From Paragorgia papillata (Eukaryota; Cnidaria; Anthozoa; Scleralcyonacea; Coralliidae): a stretch of 64,000 nucleotides of DNA. The position numbers and the translations under genes were made by a program. The notes beneath the pieces were generated by a model. The model was not told where the DNA came from. It saw only the letters and a program-made list of their open reading frames with translations, and made no database searches. Numbering within the stretch: the stretch's first letter is position 1; the number at the start of each line of letters is the position of its first letter. Shown one piece after another: positions 1 to 11,262 of this stretch. The stretch is from assembly GCA_035771165.1 (NCBI GenBank), contig JAWNZC010000100.1:1901001-1965000 (forward strand). Direction: 5' to 3'.

Positions 1-60
1 AAGGCGACTTCAGTAAAATGTAGTATGAACCACACTATTAAAGAAACCTAAAACATAACA

Positions 61-78
61 TTTGGCGACGAAGATGGC
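61..78 (+). promoter_or_regulatory. Putative primer-binding site and leader of the gypsy element
   Basis: TTTGGCGACGAAG lies directly after an LTR-like end (ACA) and 13 bases before the gag ATG at 74. The second gypsy in this window has the near-identical TTTGGCGACGAGG next to its own LTR (minus strand, about 22590-22600), which supports the reading. Confidence 0.6.
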
Positions 79-812
79 TACTTCGATGGTACAACCAATG
101 CCGAGTTTTGATGCCGACGCAGAAATCGGCACAAATTTAGCTCCGAGATGGAAGATATGGCTCGCGGATTTATAGACATATCTGGTTGCCAATGGAATAA
201 CTGACAAGAAACGACAACGTGCTTTGCCCTTTTACCAAGCTGGCCCTCGCATTCGCGAGATTTTTCGCCAGACTCCTGACAATAGTGACAACGATGACTT
301 TGAAACTGCTGTAACAAAGTTGAACGCGTATTTTGAGCCTCAGAAACATCGCCTGTATGAAGTCTATAAGTTTCGTCAAACCACGCAAGAGAACAATGAA
401 TCCATTGACAAATATTACACCCGGTTACGCAGTCTGTCGCAGAGATGCGAATTCGCTCATGCTGATTTTGAAATCATGCTACAAATTGTTCTTCGCGGAT
501 CGTCGAGAAGATTACGAAAGCAACCTTTACGCAACCCCAATATGACGCTTAAAGATTGTGGTGGGTAAGCAATTGCAGATGTGCGATTCACAAATGGCCG
601 ACATCAAAGCTAAGAAAAGAAGCTCATCATAGTTCGAGATTAACACACTACGAAATAACGTCCGATAACAGAGAAACACGCCTAGATCGACATGCCGAAA
701 TTGTGGTGGAAAGTGGCCACACGACAATGGAAACTGTCCCGCGAAAGGCAAAGAGTGTAGGAACTGTGGAAAGTTAAACCACTTTGCTAAACACTGCCGC
801 TCTTCAAAACCA
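74..812 (+). pseudogene. gypsy gag with two zinc knuckles, broken
   Basis: This is the retrotransposon structural protein that packages element RNA. Reading starts at ATG 74. An in-frame TAG occurs near 170, then the frame stays open from about 224 to 568. The middle part has the KLNAYFEP and YKFRQT motifs usual in this gag family. The frame then shifts and two CCHC zinc knuckles appear in frame 3 between about 693 and 800 ([10 protein letters not shown] and [10 protein letters not shown]). At least one stop and one frameshift make it non-functional. It runs on into protease without a clear boundary. Confidence 0.85.
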
Positions 813-1373
813 GACAGGCAGGAAACGAAGCGCACGTACAAAAGCAGAGATAACATCCGTCTTGTTGTTGACATTTCAGACAGCGCAAGCAAATCAAGTG
901 ATTCAAGTAACTCGAGGTATTGTTATGCCGTCCAAATGAAGGATAAATCGAAGGGTAACAAGAATATATCGAAGGCGGTCACCAAGGTCAAGATCAACAA
1001 ACATCATGTGGTATTTACCATCGATACTGGATCAACTATCAACATTATCTTTCAGAATACGTTCAATCAACAGGGACAAATCGACCTTACCAAGACACAC
1101 ATCAAGGCCTACCCATTCAACTGTAGGAAACCAGTGAAAATGAAAGGAACATTACGAACTACAATCGAATCACGCAAGAAGATCTCCGTGGCAACAATCT
1201 ATGTGACAGCAGCGGACGGAGGATGTCTCCTCAGCGCAAATACAGCCGACGAATTGGGACTTATTAGTTTATATCTGAACACAGTTACAACTCCCAAACC
1301 AACCGCCCATGACGCAGTAAGAAGATCCCTGTCAAGGACAGAGAAGTACAAAACATTGTACGTCGACATCTAA
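813..1373 (+). pseudogene. gypsy aspartic protease
   Basis: This continues the zinc-knuckle frame after a serine-rich linker. The retropepsin active site DTGST is at 1023-1037, preceded by hydrophobic VFTI as expected for the fold. The frame is open through 1373, then stops and shifts. The role would be cleaving the Gag-Pol polyprotein. The domain is of normal size and its catalytic triplet is intact, but its flanks are broken, so it is a remnant. Confidence 0.85.
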
Positions 1374-2660
1374 ATGTTTTCCAAGGATTTGGAAAACTGA
1401 AAAACAAAGAAATTCAGCTAATTATTGACACAAACGTCAAGCCCGTGCCTCAACAACAAAGGAGAATACCGTTTCATCTTCTTTAATTCAGTTGCAACAG
1501 AACACATAATCGAAAAGGTTCCCGACACCGAAGAAACAGATTGGATTTCACCTATTGTTATCGCTCCCAAGAAAGAGAACAAAATCTGTCTGGCATGATA
1601 GCTGCAAACACTGCTATTAAACGTATTCGACATCAAATTCCCACAGTAAAGGACATTTCCTTAGAACTAAACGGTGCAAAGTTCTTTTCTGAATTAGATT
1701 TATCACAAGTGTACCATCAGCTGAAGTTATCCTCGACTAGCAGACAGATCACAACCTTCACTACTTACACTGGGCTATATCGATACAAACGTCTCAATTA
1801 TGGCACCAACTCACCAGCTGCAACATTCCAACACACCTTGCAACAAGTATTACAAGGCATCAAAGGCGTCCGAAATATTGCTGATGAAATTTTGGTATTT
1901 GGACCCACTTATGCAGCACACAACGAAGCGTTGGAAGAATGCCTTAAACGATTGGAAGACCATGGACTAACTCTGAACTTTGGTAAATGCCTGTTTTTAA
2001 GCCTAACCTCGAATTTTTCGGATTAGTGTTCAGCACAGATGGCGTCAGCCCAGACCCAAAGAAAGTGTCCGCTTTTACGAACAGTTCCACCCCAACGACA
2101 GCAAGTGAGGTTCGTCGCCTGCTAGTAATGGCAAATTACAGTGCCCAGTTCATTCCCAATTTCGCGACAATCACCGAGCCACTCCGACAACTTACACGCA
2201 AAGACAGACAATTCATATGGGCCAGCGAGCACGAAGCTGCATATCAGAAACTGGAAAAGTGCACTAATAAACGGCCCTGTGATGAGCTACTTTGACACAA
2301 ACAAAGAAAACATCATCCTGGTAGATGCGAGCCCAGTACGATTATCAGCAACTCTATCCCAATGTGTCAAAGGATCAAAGGAAGCAAAAATCATTGCCTA
2401 TGGTAGTCGTGCTCTTACATTAACCGAGAAACGATACTCACAGACAGAGAAGGAGCCTTTTGCTATTGTCTGGGGAGTAGAACATTCATATTTATACCTA
2501 TATATATGGTGCTCCTTTTACCCTATATACTGACCATAAACCACTAGAGCGTATATACGCCAATCCCTTGTCAAAACCAACCGCGCGCCAAAATCGAAAG
2601 GTGGATGCTTCGCCTACAGAAATATGATTTTAAAGTTGTCTATAAAAAACTGGAATAGAC
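1374..2660 (+). pseudogene. gypsy reverse transcriptase and RNase H
   Basis: The RT start is in broken frames (the linker at about 1384-1540). The palm follows, with LDLSQVYHQ and then LNYGTNSPAA. The catalytic YxDD box reads IADEIL at about 1882-1899, so the second aspartate is glutamate, which should abolish activity. The frame shifts near 1990, where FFGLVFSTDGV and the thumb follow. It shifts again near 2270 into RNase H (LVDASPVRLSA, then AYGSRALTLTEKRYSQTEKE). The RNase H tail and tether region to 2660 is broken. Three frames are needed to follow the domain order. Confidence 0.88.
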
Positions 2661-3186
2661 AACCCGGCAGATTTTCTGTCTTGTCATCCTTTGCCAGTCA
2701 ATGAAAATCAACGCAGCATAGCTGAGGAATACATCAATTTCATTACATGTGTAGCCGTTCCAAATGCGATAAGCGCCAACGAAGTAAGCAAAGCCACCGA
2801 AGACGATAAAAGCCTCCGAGCACTGAGTGCAGCCATTCGTTCTGGATGTTGGGATAACGACCATCTACGACCAAATAAACCGATCAAAGAGGAACTAACA
2901 TTTGATCACCACAACAATGTGCTATTGAGAGGTGCAAGAATCATCTTTCCGACATCCCTCCGAAAACAAGTAATATAAATCGCTCACGAAGGTCGCCAAG
3001 GCCAAGCCAAAACATCGGCACTTCTGCGAGAACATGTCTAGTTCCCTGAGATGGACAAAGCTGTGGAGAAAGGGCTAGAACACTGCCTTTCATGTCAAGG
3101 CACATCACTACCAAACCCACCGGAACCACTCCCATCACTGCCAATGCCCATCTGTCCCTGGGACAAAGTCAAGATTGACTTCTATG
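2661..3186 (+). pseudogene. gypsy integrase, N-terminal part
   Basis: This is a spacer followed by the H2C2 zinc-binding region (histidine in IAHEG, then HCLSC) and the first catalytic aspartate in VKIDFY. The protein is interrupted after that tyrosine codon by the inserted element at 3187. The reading frame resumes after 4748 with GPLSSG. The sequence before the insertion has in-frame stops near 2976 and 3040. Confidence 0.85.
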
Positions 3187-3339
3187 CAGGGGCGGATTTA
3201 GCGTTAGTCAAATAAGTCATACGACTAAGGTAAAAAAATCCGCAAGAAAAAAATAATTATCGTATCGTTCTTCGCTCGGTCTCGACTCTCGAGATCGCCG
3301 AGATAATCGATTAGGTGAGACTGCCAACCGGCATTTTAA

Positions 3340-3610
3340 CCTGTGCCGCGCGGTTGACTTTGTTCTTTCTCGACGGATTTGAGCCTATTATATCAGCCGC
3401 TGTGATTGGTTGAATTTATAAATTAGCCTTTATAGCGACCTGTGATTGGTTTGCCGAGTGTTCGCCGGATTTCTTTGTCTTTCTCGACGGAATTAGACCC
3501 CTTGTATCACCCTTTCTGATTGGCTTAATTTTTCAATAGCTCTTTATCAAGAACACGGATTGGTTTAGCGACGTTTTACTTTGTAGTTCTCGACTGATTT
3601 GTGGACTGAT
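3340..3610 (+). repeat. Degenerate tandem repeat carrying ATTGG boxes
   Basis: About 100-120-bp units recur: each has TTCTTTCTCGACGGA or a variant, a TATCA-rich stretch and one or two TGATTGG or GGATTGG boxes. A comparable cluster of GATTGG boxes lies near 58290 and 59940 in the related element at 58045. ATTGG is the reverse CCAAT box, so this may be the element's promoter; that is inference. Confidence 0.5.
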
Positions 3611-3672
3611 CAGTGATCGATTCTGACTAACTTGCACTAGTATCACTACAAGCGGATTCTTTCGTTTGGAAC

Positions 3673-3943
3673 ATGGCTTTGCCCAATTCAAACGTGATAT
3701 ATCTTGATGTATTCGCTTTGAAGGACAACGACGAGATGTGTTGCGAGAGATTTATAAAACGGCAAGATTAATACCGTCGACTCGAGGGTCAACAAGTGAA
3801 GGATGCTTTGCGCAAAGGATGCTTTGCGCAAAGGAGCATTTTACCAAGATTGGCAAGACGCTTCAAAGGAATTTTGGCACTGAGATATACGTGGTAATAT
3901 ACGCCAACAATGACAAGAAGAAACCTCGTGCTGCTCTCAGGTA
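3673..3943 (+). pseudogene. Possible first exon of the CAGGGGCGG element's gene
   Basis: An ATG at 3673 opens a frame of about 32 codons. After a 1-2-base shift, the frame starting near 3738 stays open to CTCTCAG|GTAAGC at about 3943, a consensus splice donor. A 17-bp tandem duplication (GGATGCTTTGCGCAAA twice, about 3800-3835) may have caused the frame damage. I do not recognise the product. It may be exon 1 of a lost transposase or a captured exon. Confidence 0.35.
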
Positions 3944-4155
3944 AGCAGATTTTCCTGCCTTAATTATTTTCTAGTTTCTAACGTATAAAGACATATAAAT
4001 TCTACATGGAATTTTAATAAATACAACAATAACAACCTTCGCCACGATTGAGTGGAAGGATTTTGTCAAGATTGGATAATGTAGACTACTTCATAAATTC
4101 ATAAAATAGATAGTGAGGTCTGGCAATCATAATTATGTTATTTTGTGTGAGAGAC

Positions 4156-4450
4156 CATAGTTAGGGCCTGTTTTCATGGTAGGGTTACCCCTACCCTGGG
4201 TCAACTATTTTAGATGTAGTTACCAAACAGGTAAAAAGTTGTCTTGGGTAGGTGAGTTATCCCTACCAAATGCATTTACAAGGAGAAAACATAACCCATC
4301 TAGGGTAACCCTAGCACCCGGGTTACCCTAGTGTCCTTGTAAATACGACAAAAAAAAACCCAACCCCAGGAAATGTATGAAAGCTAGGATAACCAGTGTG
4401 CTAGATTAACCCAGTGGCTAGGATAATACCTCCTTGTAAATAAGCCCTGA
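4156..4450. mobile_element. Possible MITE nested in copy A
   Basis: AGGGCCTGTTTTCATGG at the left faces AAATAAGCCCT at the right, with imperfect inverted similarity (AGGGC...TTT..A.GGTAGG against AGGGCTTATTTACAAGGAGG). The interior is rich in TAGGGTAACCC-type repeats. A target duplication could not be fixed. Confidence 0.35.
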
Positions 4451-4747
4451 ATATAGAGACTATATAGAGTCAGGCCTACAACGTTTTTGAATTTGACATA
4501 GTATTTAAATGTTTTAGGTCTGAGGCATCTGGGAATTGCCTGTACAGCTCTGTTTCGAGCTCTTGAGTGAAATGGTCTAACCTGCAGTATGGTTATCAGT
4601 TTCATATAAAATATTTGAAGTCATGAATCTTATTAAATATTTGAAGTAGATGTATTGTATCTGTTGTTTATTTTTTGGTTAACCCCCCCACCCTATAGAA
4701 CCCAAATATTTTGGACGAAGGTGACAAAAATCCTAGATCCGCCCCTG

Positions 4748-5100
4748 CTATGGTCCCCTCTCATCAGGACATCATGCGCTAGTGGCAATCGATTGTTATT
4801 CGACATTTCTCAAAGTGGAAATTCTCGAATTTATTTCAGCTCAGAGGGTTATTCCGAAGCTCGAATCCATCTTTGCTCGACATGTCATTCCCTCACAAGT
4901 ACCTTCTGACAACGGGCCACCTTTCTAAAGTAACGAGTTCAAGCAATACATTAATACAATGGGCATACGACACACCACACCAACACCATTATTACCCCAA
5001 GGCAATGCTCAGGCTGAAGCCTTTATGAAGCCTTGTGGCAAAGCTATAAGAACAGCACACCTCGAGAAACGACCATGGCAACAAGAGTTATCGACCACTC
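4748..5100 (+). pseudogene. gypsy integrase, catalytic core continuation
   Basis: After the insertion the core resumes with the second catalytic aspartate in SDNGPPF (about 4907-4927), followed by a stop, and the third catalytic residue in GNAQAEAF (about 5001-5024). The KPCGKAIRTAHLEK segment matches the helix after the catalytic glutamate in gypsy integrases. The C-terminal region fades near 5100. With 2661-3186 this is one split gene. Confidence 0.85.
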
Positions 5101-5737
5101 TTCTTAAACATCACCGCTGAGCATATTGATCGGATTTTCCATTGTCTAAATATCCTTTTGATTGGCAATTTAAAATAGTCTTTAACGCCGGGATAGATGA
5201 TTTTATTCGATATCGCGGAGAAAGTGAAAAGTAAGCGCGCGAAGGAATCGAGAAACGCAGAAGAGATATCAGACGGAGGTACATATATGGTGCATGATCT
5301 TTTACGCTCATTTCTGGAGGAAAAGAAACAACGACAAGAGTTGCGGGACCAACACTTTTTGCACTTCTTGGAACCACAAAAAATAGAGACGAAGACAGGA
5401 GGCGGGAAGAACGTTGTATAATAGGAATTTATAAGATAGTCCCTGTAGCAACGGGCGAAAGAACGCTAAAACTCACGCAAAATTTAAAGAAAACACAAAG
5501 GATCAAAACGTTAGCCTAGCTTAATCGTTATTTCTTAACTCTTGTAATCCATTTTAATCAAACTACAAGCGAGCAACCGTGAGAACAAAAAGAAAGTGAA
5601 TTCGCATGGTCAGTGCGTAGTTTGCGCAATTCCCTTAAACCCACATCTCGCGCCCAATGACTGCTCGTATAAAATTGGATCAAAATTTCTGGCCATGAAA
5701 ACATTTTGAAATTTGTTCGAAATCCGACGTGCCGTCC
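5101..5737. other. Unassigned stretch, one short ORF
   Basis: An ORF at 5197-5421 (plus, 74 codons) is rich in Glu, Lys and Arg and looks helical (LLRSFLEEKKQRQELRDQ). I do not recognise it. It could be a displaced tail of the gypsy polyprotein or chance. Nothing else is supported. Confidence 0.3.
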
Positions 5738-5793
5738 AACCTCGTACCGAGGGTCTTATAGCGAGCGGAGAAAAGACCCTGGGTACGAGGTTC
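5738..5793. repeat. Small foldback with CCTCGTACC termini
   Basis: CCTCGTACCGAGGGTCTT faces AAGACCCTGGGTACGAGG around a short GC-containing loop. The same GTACCCAGG word ends the foldback at 44136-44245 and appears at 48718. Confidence 0.6.
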
Positions 5794-6470
5794 CGTGATG
5801 TCTTGTTTTAAGGTCGTCGTACTACAATATTGTCATTTAACATTACTTTTGACGATAACGGATCAGTTTTGGAATTGTATGTTACCGCACTAGGAAATCA
5901 TCCCCAATATATAGGGATTGTAGCTTGTCTAGAACATTTTCGTGTTGAATATTCTGTCTACTTTTGGCAAGTCGCATCGTTCTTTCGATATAAGGATGTA
6001 ACAGCGTTAGATGTGATTGCATTTTTTGTTCTCCACTTTAACTGAGCTGGCTATTGGTCGGTAACGGTACAAAGTCTAATTCTTGAAAGTTTAGAGTGCC
6101 CTTTTCACCTCCATCGCCGGGTGATACGGCCCTGATTTGACATTTGTTGAATTTCATTTTCGCGCATCAATTATTCGAATTCATTGCTAACGAAGGAGGG
6201 GCTACGTTATCCCATTTTGAACAACTTGTGCATGATTATATAGCAAATGATTTTCGCAGTCTCTCTACCGACGTTTTGCCATTGCACGAATTATACTGAT
6301 AATCGTATGGAGAATCAAGGATTTTGAATGGCCATCGACATTAAATAGGAACATTTCCCCATAAACAGGCCTGCATAAGCTACAGAAAGTCGGGACCATA
6401 GTTGACGTTGTCATTCCCGGTGTCAAGATACGGTTTACATAACGACTGGCCAAACTTTGTATTAAGGATA
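5794..6470. other. Intergenic, nothing recognised
   Basis: There is no coding signal beyond short chance ORFs and no repeat structure that I can see. Confidence 0.5.
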
Positions 6471-6478
6471 TTCCACGG

Positions 6479-7815
6479 CAGGACCGCCGAGAAGGGGGGT
6501 AGGCGGGGCAACTGCCCTGGAGCCCAGCCCACGTTAGGGGCCCGTACACCCGCCTATGCATGGAGCGCCGAATCAGACTACATTATAAATTTTAGATATT
6601 CATGACGTATTCATTTTATATGATAAACTTACATGGTGGGACTCACGATCTGACATAAACTTGTCAATTATGATATTCTAAAGTCCTATATAGGTAGAAG
6701 GTAACATACAAAAATGGCGTAACATATCATAAACTTTCAGATTCTAATGTGGTATTTACTTTAGTTTAGTGACGTACTTGCACTTCATGACAAACTTCAC
6801 TTTGACGATAATTATGATCCTTCGCGCGATTTTTTATCCGATTTCCCTGGTCGCGAAAAACTCACGGGAATTCGCGGGAAGAGTCGTAGTATTATATTTC
6901 TTTCCGAAATGCCAAACAGTCGGAGAAGGGGTTTAAATGACAGACCAAATCTCGTTTCGTTTTTCAATGCAGGAGACTGTGTAAATTTAACCTCCAACAC
7001 ATTAGATATCTTCGACTAAGGAAAGTGAAGCTCTCGGAGATAAACAATTTTATGTCTGGATATTATATATTTAGGTCGGCCCCTGCTTCCTGAGGTGGAT
7101 CGTCTCTCGAATCTGAATCTAAAAACGAAACGAGATTTGGTCTGTTATTTAAACCCCTTCTCCGACTGTTTGACATTTCGGAAATAAATATAATACTACG
7201 ACTCTTCCCGCGAATTCCCGCCAGTTTTTTTTGCGGCCAGGCATAGGAAAATGGGATCGAAAATTGCGAATGGGATCATAACTACCGTCAAAGTGAAGTT
7301 TATCATCAAGTGCAAGTAGGTCATAAACTAAAGTAAACACCACATTGGAATCTGAAAGTTTATGATATGTTACGGCATTCTTGAATTGACAAGTTTACGT
7401 CAGATTATGAGTTCCACCATATAAATTTATCATATAAAATGAATACGTAATGAATATTCAAAGTTTACAATGAAGTCTCGTTCGGTGACCCATAGCCGCC
7501 GACCACGCCACGCATGTCTGCTTTCGCGGAATTCGATCTTGTAATTAGGAATCATTGTTAGGCATTCTTTCAATACTCTGTTTCAATAATGTAGTTATTT
7601 AGACACTGACTGTCAGATAAAATCTAAAACGCACATTTTGCACCGTAGTGCGGTTGCGGCAATGCCATGACAATGCATCTTTAACAGCGATGTGAGTACT
7701 CGCACAACAGTAGAAATAGTCAAATAAAACCCAATCCGCCTCTGGCATCTGAGAAGTTTAGGGGCCCGCGAGACTTCCCTTCTCCCCGGGCCCATCTTGA
7801 CTCTCGGCGGCTCTG
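6479..7815. mobile_element. hAT-type foldback element with 8-bp target duplication (TTCCACGG)
   Basis: The identical octamer TTCCACGG sits at 6471-6478 and 7816-7823. Inside are termini CAGGACCGCCGAGAAGG and CTCTCGGCGGCTCTG, inverted copies of each other. The 1337-bp body is a long hairpin: about 6600-6985 is mirrored by about 7127-7465 (for example GAGATTTGGTCTG near 7134). No transposase is visible, so it would depend on one supplied elsewhere. Confidence 0.9.
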
Positions 7816-7823
7816 TTCCACGG

Positions 7824-8674
7824 TTAGCTTCATGAAGGACACCAATGACCTTCTTTCATTCTTAGGAAAGATCTTACAATTTACAATTCCCAAAAGAGAC
7901 GACCTGCTAGAGTATTAAATTTTTATTGCAAAGAAAAGAAGTAAATATTCAGACACTGACATAGTTTATCATGCGTAAGCAAGGAAATTCTCGTTTTCCC
8001 ATCACTAATTTCATGGCCATTAATTTCATGGCCTAAAAAGTTAATCAGACCTAGATACGATTTTAACTCAGTGACGTTGGTAGGTGGAATAGACTATTTC
8101 ATATATTTGGCGTCGTTTTGATACCCGCGAAGCTCGAAGACTGCTTGCATAACTTAACTGACACTTCATCTTTTTCAGGCGTAACCCATGTTCAGAAAGG
8201 CGCTTTATCACTTTACCAATTTTTTGCAGCTACTTTTCTTCTGTCGTCCGAAAATCAGTATATTTTAGAGAAGGGACTGTATTGGAATGCAATTTTTTAA
8301 GCTTTCTCGATCGTCCTCTAAAATAAAGTTTGTTTGTAGTTGGCCTTCGATCGTCTGTCGTGATCATTATCCTGATCAACATTTGGCACTCGAAAACGAG
8401 TGTGAGAGCTAGTACGGTTGAACAGAGATTTACCGCAATAAGTTAGCATGCTGGTAAAATATTATTCCTTCTCTCCGTAATTTTCTTTATCGTTTCATCT
8501 TGAAACTCAAGTAAAGTTTTTACACAAAATACAGTAAACATTCTTCGCTTCTCCTCCAAACTCCATGTTGAGGGATTTTCTAATTACCCGAAGTAAACAA
8601 TTACGTCACGGTTAAATTTAGGGATTCAGCGAACTCATTAGAGAGAAACGATAAAACAAATTAGCGGTAAAAAA
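7824..8674. other. Intergenic, nothing recognised
   Basis: AT-rich sequence with only short ORFs, such as 8118-8300, none with family features. Confidence 0.5.
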
Positions 8675-9075
8675 CGCTAAACGTCGCACAATGGACGAAT
8701 TTAATTCAGACGAATTAAATTCAGATTAACTTCGTTGGCAATGCGACGTAAATGTGACGTCGAGTTAAACGTCGAATTTCAGTGGAATTTAAGTGTTTTT
8801 ACTTCGATTCGTGGAGCCTGAAAAGGACTTCTTGAAAATATGGCACCGCATTGTCACAGACAGAAGAGAAACATTTATTTCGACGTAACGGTAATCCGTC
8901 ATGTAACTCGAACACGCATGATCGTCGCATTATCCGTCTGACTCAGACAAATTTACTTGCCGGCATGAATTTAATTCGTGTGTCGAATTTAATTGAGTTA
9001 TACGTCGCAGTTTCGTCGAATAAAATTGAAACAATTAAATTCGTCTGAATTAAATTCGTTTATTGTGCGACGTTT
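8675..9075. mobile_element. MITE-like element with about 47-bp inverted termini
   Basis: CGCTAAACGTCGCACAATGG at the left and its inverted copy ending CGTTTAGCG at the right enclose about 400 bp. TTAAATTCG and CGACGT words recur inside. A target duplication is not evident, so the exact ends and superfamily are open. Confidence 0.65.
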
Positions 9076-9807
9076 AGCGCAGGCCTAATAATTTTATGTA
9101 AAGCGATGTTAGTAAATAGATAAATGAATGAGAACTGGCCATTTCCTCTGAGCATAAAAATATTTCGGCCCTCACAGGAAAAACACTTCCGATTTTCCCG
9201 CTTCGAGTCGTCAATTGGCTCATGCTAGGAATAATGACCATCCCATATATTTTTTCTCATTTTCGTATTTTAGCTTCGGGAAATCCGAACTTGATGTTCT
9301 CATCAAAGAAACTTCATTTATCTCGCAAGTCAACCCTTCTCTCAATAACAATATTCGATCTTTTCCTTTAGCACTATTTTAATTTCGGCCACTGTTCTTT
9401 ATTGCCTCTGCCTACTCATCCCAGCGTCCTTATATCATATAAATATTTATCACCATAAAGATATCACAAAACGTTTGTAAATTAAATTATATTTTCCCAA
9501 AACTTAATTTTGTTATTTTTATTTTTGTTTTATTATCTTTTTAACAAGTTCCTGAGGGTGGTCCGAATTTTTAGAAAATAATAAATAATGTTTTAAAATT
9601 CGTTATCGTCTAATAGCAAAAATTATACTTCAACCCCTTTCCGATAACTGAGATCTTATAGAAAGAAAAAGTCGAAGACGTCACACGTAAATGCATTAGG
9701 GTTCTTCTTCTGTCGGTTGGTTTGACATGCAGTCGAACCTCTGTTTGTTATTTTCCTTTGATATTTTGAAACGTTTAGTAAAATCGTACTTGATGGTGTA
9801 TATATTT
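9076..9807. other. AT-rich intergenic, nothing recognised
   Basis: No coding or repeat structure is supported. Confidence 0.5.
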
Positions 9808-9810
9808 TAA

Positions 9811-10146
9811 GGCCCCGTTCACACTATACCGGATAGGCATTCCCGCCGGCACGAAACGGCAAATAATTATGCCGTATGATACAACCCGTGATGCAACCAA
9901 TCACCAAGCTCTATTCTATTAATTATATTTACTTCCGAAACGATTTTGATCTTCGTTCACACTGGATCTGAAATGGCACAAAAACCTATCCCATAAAAGA
10001 TGCACCTCTTGCGAGATCAGAGCGGCGCAGCGGCGCTCCAACACAGAAATTGTGCAGGAAGAGGCGTTTTGTGTGTGTACAGAAGGCTTATCTGGTATGG
10101 TTTTCGTGCCGGCACAAAAGTTATCCGGTATAGTGTGAAAGGGACC
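9811..10146. mobile_element. PIF/Harbinger-like MITE, TAA target duplication
   Basis: TAA at 9808-9810 and 10147-10149 flanks a 336-bp element. Its termini GGCCCCGTTCACACTATACC and GGTATAGTGTGAAAGGGACC are imperfect inverted copies. The subterminal GCCGGCACGAAA is mirrored by TTTTCGTGCCGGC. A 3-bp TWA target and short length fit a Harbinger-type MITE. Confidence 0.8.
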
Positions 10147-10149
10147 TAA

Positions 10150-10527
10150 GAAAGGCAAGATTTTTACTCATTTTTCAGGTGTTTTTATCTTCGAAGAATT
10201 ATTAAACATTTCGTTACAGAAAGAACTTGGAGTCCACCGAATGAAAGCTTTGGACATCCGATCCTGTTACATCGGTAGTGCTGTGACTTGGTTCGGAGGT
10301 GGTTTGTTTCTAAGCTTGTGCCACCAACTTTACAGTGCAGGGAGTGCGGTTGCGATAATAACTATACTAAAAATATGCCTTCTAAAGCATTATAAAGATC
10401 CTTGTCAATTGACAATTCGACATTTAAAAGAGGAGTGAAATCCAGTTATTTAATATTAAAACAAGTAGCAAGCCTTATACTATCAAGTTGATGTATCCCT
10501 AGCTGGAAGTAGTATTATATGTGTAAA
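10150..10527. other. Intergenic, one unrecognised 65-codon ORF
   Basis: The ORF at 10241-10438 (plus) has a hydrophobic middle but no recognisable domain. I would not call it a gene. Confidence 0.3.
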
Positions 10528-11262
10528 GACTAGTTTCCATATAATCGCCGGTAATCGCTGTTGATCGTCAATCGCTGGAATCGTTAAACCGAACGATCGC
10601 TGTGAGTTGCTAGCCATAGCTGGAATTGTTTCCATATAGGCTGTTTTCCATTACGTCCGCTTTGCCCGCGCGGGCGGATCGGGCTTTGAAAGTTAGAAAT
10701 TTTAACTTCCAAAGCAAACTAAATAAAGTACGCTATACGCCCGCACGGTCAAGGCGGACGTAATGGAATGCAACTTATGATCGCTCGCGTTTATCAAAAC
10801 TGTATCAAAACTCGAGCCATTGGTCAAAATGGCCACTGAACCAGTCAAAGTCTATATGACGTACGCGAACCGGCAACTCATGCATGCCACACAAACACGC
10901 TTCCCAAAGATGGTGGCTAACGAGGAATAAGATAGCTCGAACCAGTACAATAAAAATAGAAAGCATCGTTTTTTCGTTAGAAAAATTTTCCAAGAAAGAC
11001 AATGGCAAGGACTCTATCACACACTCTTTGCAGAACTTTGCCTGTTTGATAAATAATATTCTTTTTTCAACTGACTACAATTCGATTGCTCGATCGCGCG
11101 ATTATATTTCCAAATGATCGCTCGCAATCGTTTATAATCGCTGACGCTGTTTGGGTCGTTAAAATGTGCTTGTATTGCTTTGGGTCGTTGGTAATCAATC
11201 GTCGATTGCTTTGGGTCGTTGGTAATCAACGGCGATTGTCGACAATTATATGGAAACCAGCT
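10528..11262. mobile_element. Foldback element ending CTAGTTTCCATATAAT
   Basis: CTAGTTTCCATATAATCG at the left is mirrored by ATTATATGGAAACCAG at the right. Subterminal tandem words (TTTGGGTCGTTGGTAATCAA, twice near 11175-11230) face related GATCGC/AATCGC words on the left. The target duplication is unclear. A second, GC-rich element is nested at about 10639. Confidence 0.65.
10639..10769. mobile_element. Nested GC-rich MITE ending TTCCATTACGTCCGC
   Basis: About 31-bp inverted ends (TTCCATTACGTCCGCTTTGC and its mirror GGCGGACGTAATGGAA) lie inside the element above. CCCGCGCGGGCG is mirrored by CGCCCGCACGG. Confidence 0.65.

Larger units (their letters stand above)
3187..4747. mobile_element. 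Non-autonomous hAT-like element, CAGGGGCGG family (copy A), 5-bp target duplication
   Basis: Terminal inverted repeats CAGGGGCGGATTTAG and CTAGATCCGCCCCTG bound a 1561-bp insert, flanked by CTATG at 3182-3186 and 4748-4752. Removing the insert and one CTATG restores the expected integrase codons for DFYGP, so the ends are exact. The first 50 bases resemble those of the element at 58045. The 5-bp duplication fits the hAT5-type group; the usual hAT length is 8. No transposase is recognisable. Confidence 0.88.
1..5100 (+). mobile_element. Ty3/gypsy LTR retrotransposon, degenerate, 5' LTR cut by window edge
   Basis: The order gag, protease, RT, RNase H, integrase on one strand defines the Ty3/gypsy class. 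Bases 1-60 would be the end of the 5' LTR, finishing in ACA, followed by TTTGGCGACGAAG, a typical gypsy primer-binding and leader context. Coding is broken by several frameshifts and stops. The integrase is split by a DNA element at 3187-4747. I could not find a 3' LTR: the first 60 bases do not recur near 5100-5800, so the 3' end is lost or diverged. The 3' limit is approximate. Confidence 0.9.
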
